Assembly (NCBI RefSeq): GCF_014640315.1
Contig: NZ_BMGS01000001.1
Span: 372,001 to 436,000, forward strand
Length of the DNA stretch: 64,000 bases
Source of the DNA: Hymenobacter glacieicola
GTDB lineage: Bacteria; Bacteroidota; Bacteroidia; Cytophagales; Hymenobacteraceae
Direction of reading: 5' to 3'
Shown one piece after another: positions 17,019 through 25,514 of the stretch. Position 1 is the stretch's first letter. The number at the start of each line of letters is the position of its first letter. Below the pieces are notes generated by a model. The model saw nothing but the letters and a program-made list of their open reading frames with translations. It searched no databases and was not told the DNA's origin. A program made the position numbers and the translations under genes.

Positions 17019-17900
17019 CGTAGCAAACCGGCAGAAGGTGCCGAGTGGCAGCTTGCGGGCGGCCGTGTCGTGCAGGTATATTTCCCCGATTTCGCGGGTC
17101 TGGCGAGCCTCCGGGAAGATTTCGTGCACCAGATTTTCCAGAATCAGGGCCGAGAAGCCCAGCGAGTACAGGTTCACCAGGAAAAAGTGGTCCTGGGGGT
17201 CCAGCAGCTCCTTGCAGAGCTTGAGCATTTCGTTTAGCTCGTCTTCCAGCTGCCACTTCTCGCCGTTGGGGCCGCGGCCGTAGGCGGGCGGGTCCAGAAT
17301 CAGCCCCTGATACTTGCTGCCGCGCTTTACCTCGCGCCGCACGTATTTCATGGCGTCTTCTACCAGCCAGCGCACCCCGTCCAGGTTGGAGGCCTCCATG
17401 TTGTCGCGGGCCCAGAAGTTTACTTGCTTCACCGAGTCGAGGTGGGTCACATCGGCGCCGGCGGCCCGGGCGGCCAGGGTAGCGGCCCCGGTGTAGGCAA
17501 ACAGGTTGAGCACCCGGGGCTGGGCGGCCTGGCGCTGGCGGGTCTGCTGATAAATGAACTGCCAGTTGGGGTCCTGCTCCGGAAACAGCCCTACGTGCTT
17601 AAACGACGACATACCTAGCCGAAACCGCAGCTTTAGCCCATCGGGCCGCTCGTAACCGATAATCCATTGCTCGGGCGTGCCCGGCTTGATTTTCCACTGG
17701 CCGCGCTCCTGGCTGCCTTTCTCGCGGGTGAAGATGGCGTTGGCCCGCTGCCACTCCGAGGCGGGCAAGTGCGGGTCCCAGATGGCCTGGGGCTCGGGGC
17801 GGGCCAGGATGTGTTTGCCGAAGCGCTCCAGCTTTTCAAAGTTGCCGGCGTCAATCAGCTCGTAGTCGGCCCAGGGGCTGGTGGTGAGGAACGTGTACAT
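17016..17900 (-). CDS. Class I SAM-dependent methyltransferase (RlmI/RlmK-like)
   Basis: S-adenosylmethionine-dependent methyltransferase of 294 aa, related to the catalytic domain of 23S rRNA cytosine methyltransferases. Motif I is VLNLFAYTGAATLAARAAGADVTHLDSVKQ at about residues 140-170, the acidic SAM ligand being Asp in HLDSV; a motif IV equivalent is LILDPPAYGRGPNGEKW at about 215-231. An N-terminal PUA domain, present in RlmI, is lacking, so RNA specificity is uncertain. ATG 17900 (MYTFLTT) was taken as the start because the upstream 20 residues do not look conserved. It stands alone, 200 nt ahead of ppx on the same strand. Confidence 0.85.
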   Translation of the reverse strand: MYTFLTTSPWADYELIDAGNFEKLERFGKHILARPEPQAIWDPHLPASEWQRANAIFTREKGSQERGQWKIKPGTPEQWIIGYERPDGLKLRFRLGMSSFKHVGLFPEQDPNWQFIYQQTRQRQAAQPRVLNLFAYTGAATLAARAAGADVTHLDSVKQVNFWARDNMEASNLDGVRWLVEDAMKYVRREVKRGSKYQGLILDPPAYGRGPNGEKWQLEDELNEMLKLCKELLDPQDHFFLVNLYSLGFSALILENLVHEIFPEARQTREIGEIYLHDTAARKLPLGTFCRFAT

Positions 17901-18004
17901 AGAACTACCTTTACGCTGCCCGCGGGGGCAGGCTGGCAAAGGTACGGCATGGCGCAGCATCAGCCGGCAGGAAATAGGGTAGGAAACGTAGCGGAAAAGG
18001 AAGT

Positions 18005-18487
18005 ATGCAGGAAGTAACCCGAATCAGGGAACAGTTGCAGCGGGCTTTCGACGGCGACGCCTGGTCGGGGCCATCGTTGCAGGCCACCCTGGTTGGCCTG
18101 ACCGCAGCGCAAGCTGCGGCGCGGCCGGTGGCGCAGGCGCACAGCATCGGCGAGCTGGTTTGCCACCTGACTACCTGGGTATTAACCGTGGCTCAGCGCC
18201 TGGAGCAGCGGGCCCTAACGCCGCTTGCCGCCCCCGACTGGCCTCCGTTTCCAGCTACCCCCGATGCGGCAGCCTGGCAGCAGGCCCGGCAGGAACTCGT
18301 GCAGGCCCACCAGCGGTTATTAGCCGCCGTGCAGCTTATGTCGGATGCCGACCTGGAGGTTGTGCCGGCCGGTGGGCTTGGCCCCGCCGCTGGCCCCGCG
18401 GATTCTTTCTATGTGCTGCTACATGGCACCGCGCAGCATTATCTTTACCACGCCGGTCAGGTTGCCCTGCTGCGCAAATCCCTTTGA
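18005..18487 (+). CDS. DinB family protein
   Basis: Four-helix-bundle protein of the DinB/YfiT superfamily, 160 aa. The metal-binding histidines expected of the family are present: HSIGELVCHLTTW at residues 41-53 and the C-terminal HGTAQHYLYHAGQVALLRK. Members act as metal-dependent hydrolases or thiol S-transferases (for example with bacillithiol), but this one cannot be assigned a substrate. Its stop codon is 18 nt upstream of the dapF start on the same strand, so they may be co-transcribed, although no functional link is evident. Confidence 0.85.
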   Translation: MQEVTRIREQLQRAFDGDAWSGPSLQATLVGLTAAQAAARPVAQAHSIGELVCHLTTWVLTVAQRLEQRALTPLAAPDWPPFPATPDAAAWQQARQELVQAHQRLLAAVQLMSDADLEVVPAGGLGPAAGPADSFYVLLHGTAQHYLYHAGQVALLRKSL

Positions 18488-18504
18488 CCTTTTTTGTTTT
18501 TCCC

Positions 18505-19314
18505 GTGACGTTATCCTTCTTCAAATACCAGGGAACCGGCAATGACTTCGTGATGGTGGACGACCGTTCCCGCCAGTTCGACGAAACCAACTCCCACCTG
18601 GTGCGCTTCCTCTGCGACCGGCGCCGCGGCATCGGGGCCGACGGGCTGATTCTGCTCCGTCAGCACGCCCAGTACGATTTCGAGATGGTGTACTTTAATG
18701 CCGATGGCTACCTGGGCTCCATGTGCGGTAACGGCGGCCGCTGCACGGTGGCTTTTGCCAAGCAGCTCGGCGTTATCGAAAACCAAACCCGTTTTCTGGC
18801 CGCTGATGGCCCCCACGACGGCCGCGTAGATGCCGATGGCACCGTGCACCTGCGCATGCAGGACGTAATTGGGCAGCAGGAGGTAGAAGAATACGGCGTG
18901 TTTCTGGATACCGGCTCGCCCCATTTGGTCCGCTTTCTGCCCGCCAGCACCCTGGCCGAGCTGAACGTGTTTACCGAGGGCCGCACCTACCGCTACAACG
19001 AGCGGTTTCGGGAGAAAGGCACCAACGTTAACTTCGTCGAGTCGCCGGCTACCCCCGGCCAGCCCTGGCAAGTACGCACCTACGAGCGGGGCGTGGAAGA
19101 CGAAACTCTGAGCTGCGGCACCGGCGTCACGGCCGTGGCCCTGGCTGCTTCCCGGCGTGGCGCTACCAGCCCCGTGCACCTGCGCACCCCCGGCGGCGAC
19201 CTGCGCGTGGCCTTCGACGCCAAACCCGACGGCTCGTTCACGAACATTTACCTCAGCGGCCCCGCTACCCGCGTCTTCGACGGCAAGCTGGAGGTAGCCG
19301 ACAGACAGCAGTAG
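18505..19314 (+). CDS. dapF: Diaminopimelate epimerase
   Basis: Converts LL-diaminopimelate to the meso form for peptidoglycan and lysine synthesis. The protein (269 aa) has the two catalytic cysteines in mirror-image motifs: Cys74 in GSMCGNGGRC and Cys204 in ETLSCGTGVTA. The N-terminus FFKYQGTGNDFVMVDDR is diagnostic. The start is a GTG giving M-TLSFFKYQG; the open frame extends far upstream through the DinB gene but that part is out of frame with real coding. A terminator lies 18 nt after the stop. Strong assignment. Confidence 0.95.
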   Translation: MTLSFFKYQGTGNDFVMVDDRSRQFDETNSHLVRFLCDRRRGIGADGLILLRQHAQYDFEMVYFNADGYLGSMCGNGGRCTVAFAKQLGVIENQTRFLAADGPHDGRVDADGTVHLRMQDVIGQQEVEEYGVFLDTGSPHLVRFLPASTLAELNVFTEGRTYRYNERFREKGTNVNFVESPATPGQPWQVRTYERGVEDETLSCGTGVTAVALAASRRGATSPVHLRTPGGDLRVAFDAKPDGSFTNIYLSGPATRVFDGKLEVADRQQ

Positions 19315-19332
19315 CTGCCCTGGCGGTTTCAT

Positions 19333-19374
19333 TAAAAGCAACAGCCTCCCCAGCCAGGGAGGTTATTGCTTTTA
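19333..19374 (+). terminator. Stem-loop terminator after dapF
   Basis: Outer arms TAAAAGCAA and TTGCTTTTA enclose inner CCTCCC/GGGAGG arms around a short loop. The right arm supplies a T-run. Confidence 0.75.
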
Positions 19375-19611
19375 GCGGTAATCACAAAGGCGCCATTAAA
19401 CTGCTTGTGCGCCGGGCTGGGTGCTCACTTATACTGCGTGGGAAGTAGGAGCCTGCGCTTCAAAAGAATCGTCATGCTTCGCGGCCTCTGCCTAACGCTC
19501 TGGTGGTTTAAAGTCTACATAGCCAGCACATGACCAACCCAGAAAGGCAAGATGTAAGCTTCCGGCTTCGGTTTAAGGCCCGATCTGTAGGTTTGCTGGA
19601 CACTTGCCGGC

Positions 19612-19619
19612 TACCTTCC
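19612..19619 (+). promoter_or_regulatory. Putative -7 element (TACCTTCC)
   Basis: Matches the Bacteroidota -7 consensus TAnnTTTG at six of eight positions, and ends 5 nt before ATG 19625. If used, the transcript would begin at or next to the start codon. Confidence 0.4.
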
Positions 19620-19624
19620 CCGCT

Positions 19625-20152
19625 ATGCTTTCCTCCGACCTGATTTTTCTGCGCCCCCTTGAAGCCGATGACCTCGATTTTCTTTACGCGCTGGAAAATG
19701 ATCCGAGCGTTTGGGGAGTGTCGGACACGCTGGCGCCGGTTTCGCGGCACGTGTTGCGGCAGTATTTGGATAGCGCTGCCGCCGATTTTTTTGAGGTGCG
19801 GCAGCTACGACTCATTATTTGTGACACCGGTAGCAGAGCAGCGGTGGGCACTTTGGACATATTCGGGTTTGAGCCCCTGCACCAGCGGGCCGCTGTGGGC
19901 ATTACCGTGCAGCGTGAATTTAGGCGCCGTGGGTACGCCCGGGCCGCTTTAGCGCTGCTAGTGCCGTATGCCCGTCAGGTATTACGACTACACCAAGTGT
20001 ATTGTACTATCTCGGTCGCTAATCGGGCTAGTATTCAATTGTTCACGGCAGCTGGTTTTGCGCCGGTTGGTGTGCGCAAAGAATGGCTGCGTACGGCGCA
20101 AGGCTGGCAAAATGCCCTTGAAATGCAACTATTATTGCAGCAAGGCACGTAA
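19625..20152 (+). CDS. GNAT family N-acetyltransferase
   Basis: Acetyl-CoA-dependent N-acetyltransferase of the RimJ/RimL type, 175 aa. The N-terminal LIFLRPLEADDLDFLYALENDPSVWGVSDT is the classic start of this subgroup. The acetyl-CoA pyrophosphate loop is RREFRRRGYARAALALLV (R-x-x-G-x-A), and the C-terminal NRASIQLFTAAGFAPVGVRKEWL supplies the conserved NxxSxxLfekxGF block. ATG 19625 is supported by a -7-like element just upstream and by homology; an upstream ATG-like start would add seven unconserved residues. The acceptor (protein amine, antibiotic, amino acid) is unknown. Confidence 0.88.
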   Translation: MLSSDLIFLRPLEADDLDFLYALENDPSVWGVSDTLAPVSRHVLRQYLDSAAADFFEVRQLRLIICDTGSRAAVGTLDIFGFEPLHQRAAVGITVQREFRRRGYARAALALLVPYARQVLRLHQVYCTISVANRASIQLFTAAGFAPVGVRKEWLRTAQGWQNALEMQLLLQQGT

Positions 20153-20307
20153 GACCATCTGAATCAGGCTCAACTGTCTAATGGCCTTAGTTGAAGCTCA
20201 GCCATACCCTTTTTCCGGAGGTAGCGTATGATAGGTAAACAGCGGCCGGCCGCCTTGGTTTTCGGGCGGGTAGTGAAGCTGCTGTTATAACATATTATTT
20301 CGCTTCT

Positions 20308-21558
20308 ATGTCGCTGTCTCCACCAGCGGAGCCGCCAGTGCGCGCCTCCGAACCTGCTCTCTCCTCCAAACCTGCTGCCCCTGCCGTAACCCTACCCTAT
20401 AACCTGCCCGACCTGGTTTGCTTTGCGCATTTACACTGGGATTTTGTGTGGCAGCGTCCGCAGCATTTGATGTCGCGCTTTGCGCAGCATGGCCGGGTGT
20501 TTTACGTGGAAGATGCCTTCTACCACGCCGACAATCTGATTGAGCCGCACATTGAGGTGAAAGAGCGGCAAAATGGCTTGAAAGTACTGGTCGTACACTT
20601 ACCTGACCAGTTGCGCCACGAAGAGCAGAACTCAGAACAGGCACAATACGAAGTGCTCCGTCGGTATTTCGACGAGCAAGGAATTAAAGATTTTATTGCC
20701 TGGTATTATACGCCTATGGCAATTGGTAAGTCGCGCGGCTTTCAGCCAGTACTTACCATCTATGATTGCATGGACGAGCTGGCGGCCTTCAAGTTTGCGC
20801 CCCCGGCCCTGCGCGAGCGGGAGCAGGAGCTGTTCCAGAAAGCCGATTATGTGTTCACTGGCGGGCACACCCTCTACGAGGCCAAAAGCCAGCAGCACGC
20901 CGACGCCCATCCCTTCCCCAGCAGCATCGATAAGGCCCATTTCGGCCAAGCTCGCCAGGAAATGCCCGAACCTGCCGACCAAGCCGGTATTGCCCATCCG
21001 CGCGTTGGTTTCTTTGGAGTGGTAGATGAGCGCCTCGATATTGAGCTGCTCCGCCAGCTGGCTGATGCTCACCCTGAGTGGCAGTTTGTCATCATTGGCC
21101 CCGTAGTCAAGATTGACCTCGCCCAGCTGCCGCGTCAGCAGAACATTCACTACCTCGGCGGCAAAGACTACCAGGAACTGCCCGCCTACCTGCACGGCTG
21201 GGATGTGGCCACCTTGCTGTTCGCCGATAACGAAAGCACCAAGTTTATTTCGCCCACCAAAACGCCGGAATACTTGGCGGCTGGTCGGCCAGTCGTCAGC
21301 ACGCCCATCCGCGACGTAGTGCGGCCCTACGGCGACCTGAACCTCGTGCAGATTGCGGCCACTGCCGATGAGTTTGGCCAGGCCATTGCCAAAGCCCTCC
21401 TTCAGCACCAGGACGCCGATTGGCGCCGGCGCACGGATGAATACCTCGCCACCATTAGCTGGGACCAAACCTGGCAGCAGATGGTAGACCTGATGCAGAA
21501 GAAACTACCCTCCGCCCCGATACTTAACGCCTCCGCTGCCATTAGGGCCACGGCGTAG
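20308..21558 (+). CDS. Glycosyltransferase (GT-B fold, family 1-like)
   Basis: Cytosolic glycosyltransferase of 416 aa. After a Pro/Ala-rich N-terminus, DLVCFAHLHWDFVWQRPQHLMSRFA marks a subgroup common in surface polysaccharide clusters. The second Rossmann domain begins near GFFGVVDERLDIELL and includes the nucleotide-sugar binding segment STKFISPTKTPEYLAAGRPVVSTPI, with the conserved Glu of the EX-type motif in PEYLAAG. It is followed 143 nt later by UDP-galactopyranose mutase, so it may transfer galactofuranose or another sugar onto a cell-surface glycan. The acceptor is not known. Confidence 0.88.
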   Translation: MSLSPPAEPPVRASEPALSSKPAAPAVTLPYNLPDLVCFAHLHWDFVWQRPQHLMSRFAQHGRVFYVEDAFYHADNLIEPHIEVKERQNGLKVLVVHLPDQLRHEEQNSEQAQYEVLRRYFDEQGIKDFIAWYYTPMAIGKSRGFQPVLTIYDCMDELAAFKFAPPALREREQELFQKADYVFTGGHTLYEAKSQQHADAHPFPSSIDKAHFGQARQEMPEPADQAGIAHPRVGFFGVVDERLDIELLRQLADAHPEWQFVIIGPVVKIDLAQLPRQQNIHYLGGKDYQELPAYLHGWDVATLLFADNESTKFISPTKTPEYLAAGRPVVSTPIRDVVRPYGDLNLVQIAATADEFGQAIAKALLQHQDADWRRRTDEYLATISWDQTWQQMVDLMQKKLPSAPILNASAAIRATA

Positions 21559-21701
21559 CAGGTAAGGCGTTTTTCCTTCACTGGTTGTTGCAAGCCCAGG
21601 GGCCGGAAGGCCACCTTGCTTCTCGCCAAACGTTGTTTCTCGCTCCTCACTACCCTCCGCCCTTCCTTCCCCCTCATTCTTCCCTAAAAAACCGCTTTGC
21701 T

Positions 21702-22883
21702 ATGTTCGATTATCTCATCGTCGGAGCCGGGTTTGCCGGCAGTGTATTGGCCGAGCGGCTCGCTACGCGCTCCAATAAAAAAGTACTCATTGTAGACAAG
21801 CGCAGCCATATTGCTGGCAACGCCTACGACCACTACAATGAAGAAGGTATTCTGGTCCACAAATACGGCCCGCACATCTTCCATACCAACTCGAAGGATG
21901 TATTCGAGTACCTGTCCAACTTCACGGACTGGCGTCCCTACGAGCACCGTGTGCTGGCCTCCGTTGACGGCCAGCTGGTGCCCATGCCCATTAACCTGGA
22001 TACGATCAACAAACTCTATGGCTTGTCGCTGAATAGCTTCGAAGTAGAGCAGTTCCTAGAGTCGCTGGCCGAGCAGGTGCCGGTTATTAAAACGTCGGAG
22101 GACGTAGTAGTAAGCAAAGTAGGCCGCGAACTGTACGAGAAATTCTTCCGCAACTACACCCGCAAGCAGTGGGGCATGGACCCCTCGGAGCTGGACAAGT
22201 CGGTAACCTCGCGCGTACCTACCCGCACCAACCGCGACGACCGGTATTTCACCGATACCTACCAGGCCATGCCCCTGCACGGCTACACCCGCATGTTTGA
22301 GCGCATGCTGGACCACCCCAACATCAAGGTGATGCTTAACACCGACTACCACGACATCGTGGACTTCATTCCTTTCAAGGAAATGATTTTCACAGGTCCG
22401 GTAGACGAGTACTTCGACTTCAAGTATGGCAAGCTGCCGTACCGTTCCCTGGAGTTCAAGCACGAGACGCTGAACCAGGAGAACTACTTGGCCGCGCCGG
22501 TAGTAAACTACCCTAACGACAACCTGTACACGCGCATTACGGAGTTCAAAGCCCTAACCGGCCAGAAGCACCCGAAAACCAGCATCGTGTATGAGTATCC
22601 GAAGGCTGAAGGCGACCCGTACTACCCCGTACCGCGCCTGGAAAATGCCGAGCTCTACAACAAGTACAAGAAGCTGGCCGACGAAACCCCGAACGTACAC
22701 TTTGTGGGCCGTTTAGCTACCTACAAGTACTACAACATGGACCAGGTAGTAGCCCAGGCCTTGACCTTGTATAAGAAACTAACCGAGAAGCCCGAGGAGG
22801 CTCAGAAGGTAGTTAAGCCAACCATTATCGGTTCAGCATCCATCATGGAAAAGCTCGTGCCGCGCGACCCCGCTAAGGAATAG
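21702..22883 (+). CDS. glf: UDP-galactopyranose mutase
   Basis: FAD-dependent enzyme that interconverts UDP-galactopyranose and UDP-galactofuranose, the donor for galactofuranose-containing glycans. The Rossmann FAD motif DYLIVGAGFAGSVLAERLA opens the 393-aa protein. Further signatures are KYGPHIFHTNSKDVFEYLSNF, KFFRNYTRKQWGMDPSELDKSV and the C-terminal HFVGRLATYKYYNMDQVVAQAL, which closes the FAD site. ATG 21702 starts exactly at the Rossmann strand; the longer frame upstream has no signal or homology. It sits in a co-directional sugar cluster with a glycosyltransferase, a GH1-like protein and a RmlD-like reductase. Confidence 0.96.
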   Translation: MFDYLIVGAGFAGSVLAERLATRSNKKVLIVDKRSHIAGNAYDHYNEEGILVHKYGPHIFHTNSKDVFEYLSNFTDWRPYEHRVLASVDGQLVPMPINLDTINKLYGLSLNSFEVEQFLESLAEQVPVIKTSEDVVVSKVGRELYEKFFRNYTRKQWGMDPSELDKSVTSRVPTRTNRDDRYFTDTYQAMPLHGYTRMFERMLDHPNIKVMLNTDYHDIVDFIPFKEMIFTGPVDEYFDFKYGKLPYRSLEFKHETLNQENYLAAPVVNYPNDNLYTRITEFKALTGQKHPKTSIVYEYPKAEGDPYYPVPRLENAELYNKYKKLADETPNVHFVGRLATYKYYNMDQVVAQALTLYKKLTEKPEEAQKVVKPTIIGSASIMEKLVPRDPAKE

Positions 22884-22907
22884 CGCATTCCGCACCGGTT
22901 GCCAAGC

Positions 22908-23004
22908 GTCTGTCACGCTGAGTTGGTAGCAAGCAGTTGTATGCAGTAAACAAGCCTTTGGCTGCTTACTGTAGCGCTGCTCGCTGCCGCCTCAGCGTGA
23001 CAGA
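22908..23004. repeat. Dispersed palindromic repeat (TCTGTCACGCTGAG arms)
   Basis: 14-bp perfect outer arms at 22908-22921 and 22991-23004 enclose imperfectly self-complementary inner sequence (GCAGTAAACAAGCC / GCTGCTTACTG). It lies between glf and the GH1-like gene and resembles in layout the other palindromes at 52.4-63.2 kb, though the arm sequence differs. Confidence 0.7.
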
Positions 23005-23071
23005 ACTGTTTTCAGCTACTTGTAACTCGACACTGGTAGAACTGACTGGGCTTCCTTAAATCCTGAAGAAT

Positions 23072-24379
23072 ATGGAAAAAGTAGAAATGTGGGGTGGGAT
23101 TGAGTGCACCATTCGACGGGTTGGTAACGGCTATTCCGACCAGCTGGTAAGCAGTGGACACCGCGCCCGACTCGACGACTTGGATCGCTTCGCTGAGCTG
23201 GGCATTCGCAAGCTGCGCTACCCCATTCTGTGGGAGCAAGTGGCCCCGGAAAGCCTGGACCACCCGGACTGGACCTGGACCGATGAGCGAATGAACCGCC
23301 TGCGGGAGTTGGGCATTGACCCCATTGTAACCCTCCTGCACCACGGCAGTGGGCCCCGTTACACCGCCTTGCACAAGAAAAACTTTGTGTCAGGGCTAGC
23401 GCGCTTTGCCGGTATGGTGGCGGAACGCTACCCCTGGATCAAACATTATACTCCCGTCAACGAGCCCCTGACCACGGCGCGCTTCAGCGGCCTCTACGGT
23501 ATCTGGTACCCACATGGTCTCGATGACAAAACGTTCGTGCGCATCCAGCTCAACCACATCAAAGGGGTGAAGGAGGCCATGCGGGCTATTCGGAAGGTAA
23601 CGCCTGATGCTCAGCTAGTGCAAACGGAAGACCTAGGCAAAACCCACTGCACGCCCAAACTGGTCGAGCAAGCGGAATACGAGAACAACCGCCGCTGGCT
23701 CACCTTTGATTTACTCTGCGGCCGCATTGATCAACAGCATCCGTTGTGGCAATACCTGCGCAAGAACGGTGCTTCCCAGGCCGAACTCTTGGAAATGGTG
23801 CAGCACCCGCTACCCCCGGATGTGCTGGGTATCAACCACTATATCACCAGTGAGCGGTTTCTGGACGAAAACCACCAATACTTTCCCCATCAGCACCTAT
23901 GCCAGAGCGAGGCCCGCGTAGACTATGCCGACGTAGAAGCCGTGCGCGTGCGGTTGGTGAAGATGGCCGGCATTCACGATTTGCTGCTGGAAGCCTGGGA
24001 GCGGTACCAGTTGCCCATTGCCGTTACGGAAGTGCACCTGGAGTGTACCCGGGAAGAACAAATGCGCTGGGTAAAGTACATCTGGGATGCTGCCAATACG
24101 CTTAAGGAAGAAGGAGTAGACCTGCGGGCCATTACTATTTGGTCGTTGCTGGGCGCCTACGATTGGAACACGCTTCTCACCCAGGAAGGGGTTTTCTACG
24201 AAAGCGGCGTGTTTGATATGCGAGGGGGTACTCCCCGGCCTACCGCACTATTCAAAATGGTCAAGGGCCTTGCCACTGAAGGGCATTATAGTCACCCCCT
24301 GCTCCGTAACAAAGGATGGTGGGAGCGAGACGACCGTTTCCTCTACCATCACCATTGTCCCACCTCCAAGACCGCCTAA
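23072..24379 (+). CDS. GH1-like glycosidase domain protein
   Basis: TIM-barrel protein (435 aa) related to family 1 glycoside hydrolases. The barrel start MWGGIECTIRRV, the central acid/base motif YTPVNEPLTTA and the nucleophile-equivalent LPIAVTEVHLEC are present, and both catalytic glutamates are preserved. In several other bacteria (established from family knowledge, not searched here) such a domain is fused to a C-terminal dTDP-4-dehydrorhamnose reductase-like domain. Here the reductase is a separate gene beginning 3 nt after this stop, and in the same frame. The job is likely in surface-glycan metabolism alongside glf; the substrate is unknown. No signal peptide, so cytosolic. Confidence 0.8.
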   Translation: MEKVEMWGGIECTIRRVGNGYSDQLVSSGHRARLDDLDRFAELGIRKLRYPILWEQVAPESLDHPDWTWTDERMNRLRELGIDPIVTLLHHGSGPRYTALHKKNFVSGLARFAGMVAERYPWIKHYTPVNEPLTTARFSGLYGIWYPHGLDDKTFVRIQLNHIKGVKEAMRAIRKVTPDAQLVQTEDLGKTHCTPKLVEQAEYENNRRWLTFDLLCGRIDQQHPLWQYLRKNGASQAELLEMVQHPLPPDVLGINHYITSERFLDENHQYFPHQHLCQSEARVDYADVEAVRVRLVKMAGIHDLLLEAWERYQLPIAVTEVHLECTREEQMRWVKYIWDAANTLKEEGVDLRAITIWSLLGAYDWNTLLTQEGVFYESGVFDMRGGTPRPTALFKMVKGLATEGHYSHPLLRNKGWWERDDRFLYHHHCPTSKTA

Positions 24380-24382
24380 ATC

Positions 24383-25315
24383 ATGCAAATTATTGACCTT
24401 AACGACCAAGCCGTGGGGGCCGCCCTACCCCCGGTGCAGCCCCTGCTGATTACGGGGGGCAATGGTACACTGGGCCGTGCGTTCCAGCGCATCTGTGCAA
24501 TTCGGGGTATCGACGTTGTGGCCCTGGGCCGCGACGAACTGGATATCTCAGACCCGCTTTCCGTCGAAAAAGCCTTGATTCAGCACAACCCCTGGGCCGT
24601 AGTGAATACTGCCGGCTACGTGCGGGTAGATGAAGCAGAAAGAGACTTCAAGCGCTGCTACCGCGAAAACACCCAGGGCCCAGCTGTGCTAGCCGCCGCC
24701 TGCGCCTACCGCGACCTGCCTTTCCTGACGTTTTCCTCGGATATGGTATTCGATGGCAATAAGTCGGCGGCCTACGTGGAAAGCGACACGCCTTGCCCGC
24801 TCAACGTGTATGGCAACAGTAAGCGCCTCGCGGAGCGTGATGTGCTCCGCCACATGCCGCACGCGCTGGTAGTACGCACCAGTGCTTTCTTTAGCGCCTG
24901 GGATGAGTACAACTTCGTATATGCTGCGCTACGAGCTGCCTATACCAAGCAAACCTTTGAGGCCGCTAACGACGTGCTCATCTCGCCTACCTATGTTCCG
25001 GACTTGGTAAACGTGGCCCTGGACCTGCTCATCGACGAGGAGCGCGGAGTCTGGCACCTAGCCAACCAGGGCGCTTATACTTGGGCCGATCTGGCCCGGC
25101 TCACTGCCAGCATGGCGAGCCTGGATACCTCATTCGTGATGCCCCGTTCCATGCAGGCGTTGGGTTTGGCCGCCGCCCGCCCGGCGTACAGTGTGCTGGG
25201 TAGCCGGCAGGGGAATTTGTTGCCTTCCGCCGAGCAGCGCCTGCACAAGTGCATTCCGGAGATGCTAACCGCTATCAATGCCTCCCTGGAAGAGCCCATG
25301 GCTGTTGCTTCCTAA
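24383..25315 (+). CDS. RmlD-like sugar nucleotide reductase (SDR)
   Basis: NAD(P)H-dependent short-chain dehydrogenase/reductase of the dTDP-4-dehydrorhamnose reductase family, 310 aa. The cofactor loop LLITGGNGTLGRAF lies at about residues 23-36; the catalytic Tyr and Lys are in VYGNSKRLAE, with the Ser/Thr partner in LTFSSDMVFDG (a family hallmark). NTAGYVRVDEAE is also diagnostic. It starts ATC-ATG after the upstream stop in the same frame as the GH1-like gene, implying an ancestral or reversible fusion. Probably makes a deoxysugar nucleotide for the same glycan as glf. No adjacent rmlA/B/C genes. Confidence 0.88.
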   Translation: MQIIDLNDQAVGAALPPVQPLLITGGNGTLGRAFQRICAIRGIDVVALGRDELDISDPLSVEKALIQHNPWAVVNTAGYVRVDEAERDFKRCYRENTQGPAVLAAACAYRDLPFLTFSSDMVFDGNKSAAYVESDTPCPLNVYGNSKRLAERDVLRHMPHALVVRTSAFFSAWDEYNFVYAALRAAYTKQTFEAANDVLISPTYVPDLVNVALDLLIDEERGVWHLANQGAYTWADLARLTASMASLDTSFVMPRSMQALGLAAARPAYSVLGSRQGNLLPSAEQRLHKCIPEMLTAINASLEEPMAVAS

Positions 25316-25391
25316 CGGCTTTCTGGTGCTGACTGCACTTGTTTGAACAAGTATTCCGCCCTGTCCTAAACACGTACCTCTTCCTTTCGTG

Positions 25392-25425
25392 AAAACCCCG
25401 CCGCCTGATAAGGGCGCGGGGTTTC
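25392..25425 (+). terminator. Stem-loop terminator after the sugar cluster
   Basis: AAACCCCGC pairs with GCGGGGTTT, with additional inner GCC/GGC pairs; a T-rich stretch follows shortly after. It separates the RmlD-like gene from the acyltransferase. Confidence 0.65.
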
Positions 25426-25514
25426 CTCGTTTTGGGGGCCAGTTCAGTGCGTAAAAGCCGGAAGTTTTCGGCCTGGTGTAATTTGCGACCCATCTTTCGC
25501 CCCTACTACTGTTC

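Larger units (their letters stand above)
19315..19624. other. Intergenic region between dapF and GNAT gene
   Basis: About 310 bases holding the dapF terminator at its left end and a TACCTTCC -7-like element at 19612-19619 at its right end. No gene was supported in between. Confidence 0.45.

Noticed and set aside
18160..18504. Long N-terminal extension of dapF
   Set aside because: This part overlaps the DinB gene in another frame; dapF homology begins exactly at GTG 18505.
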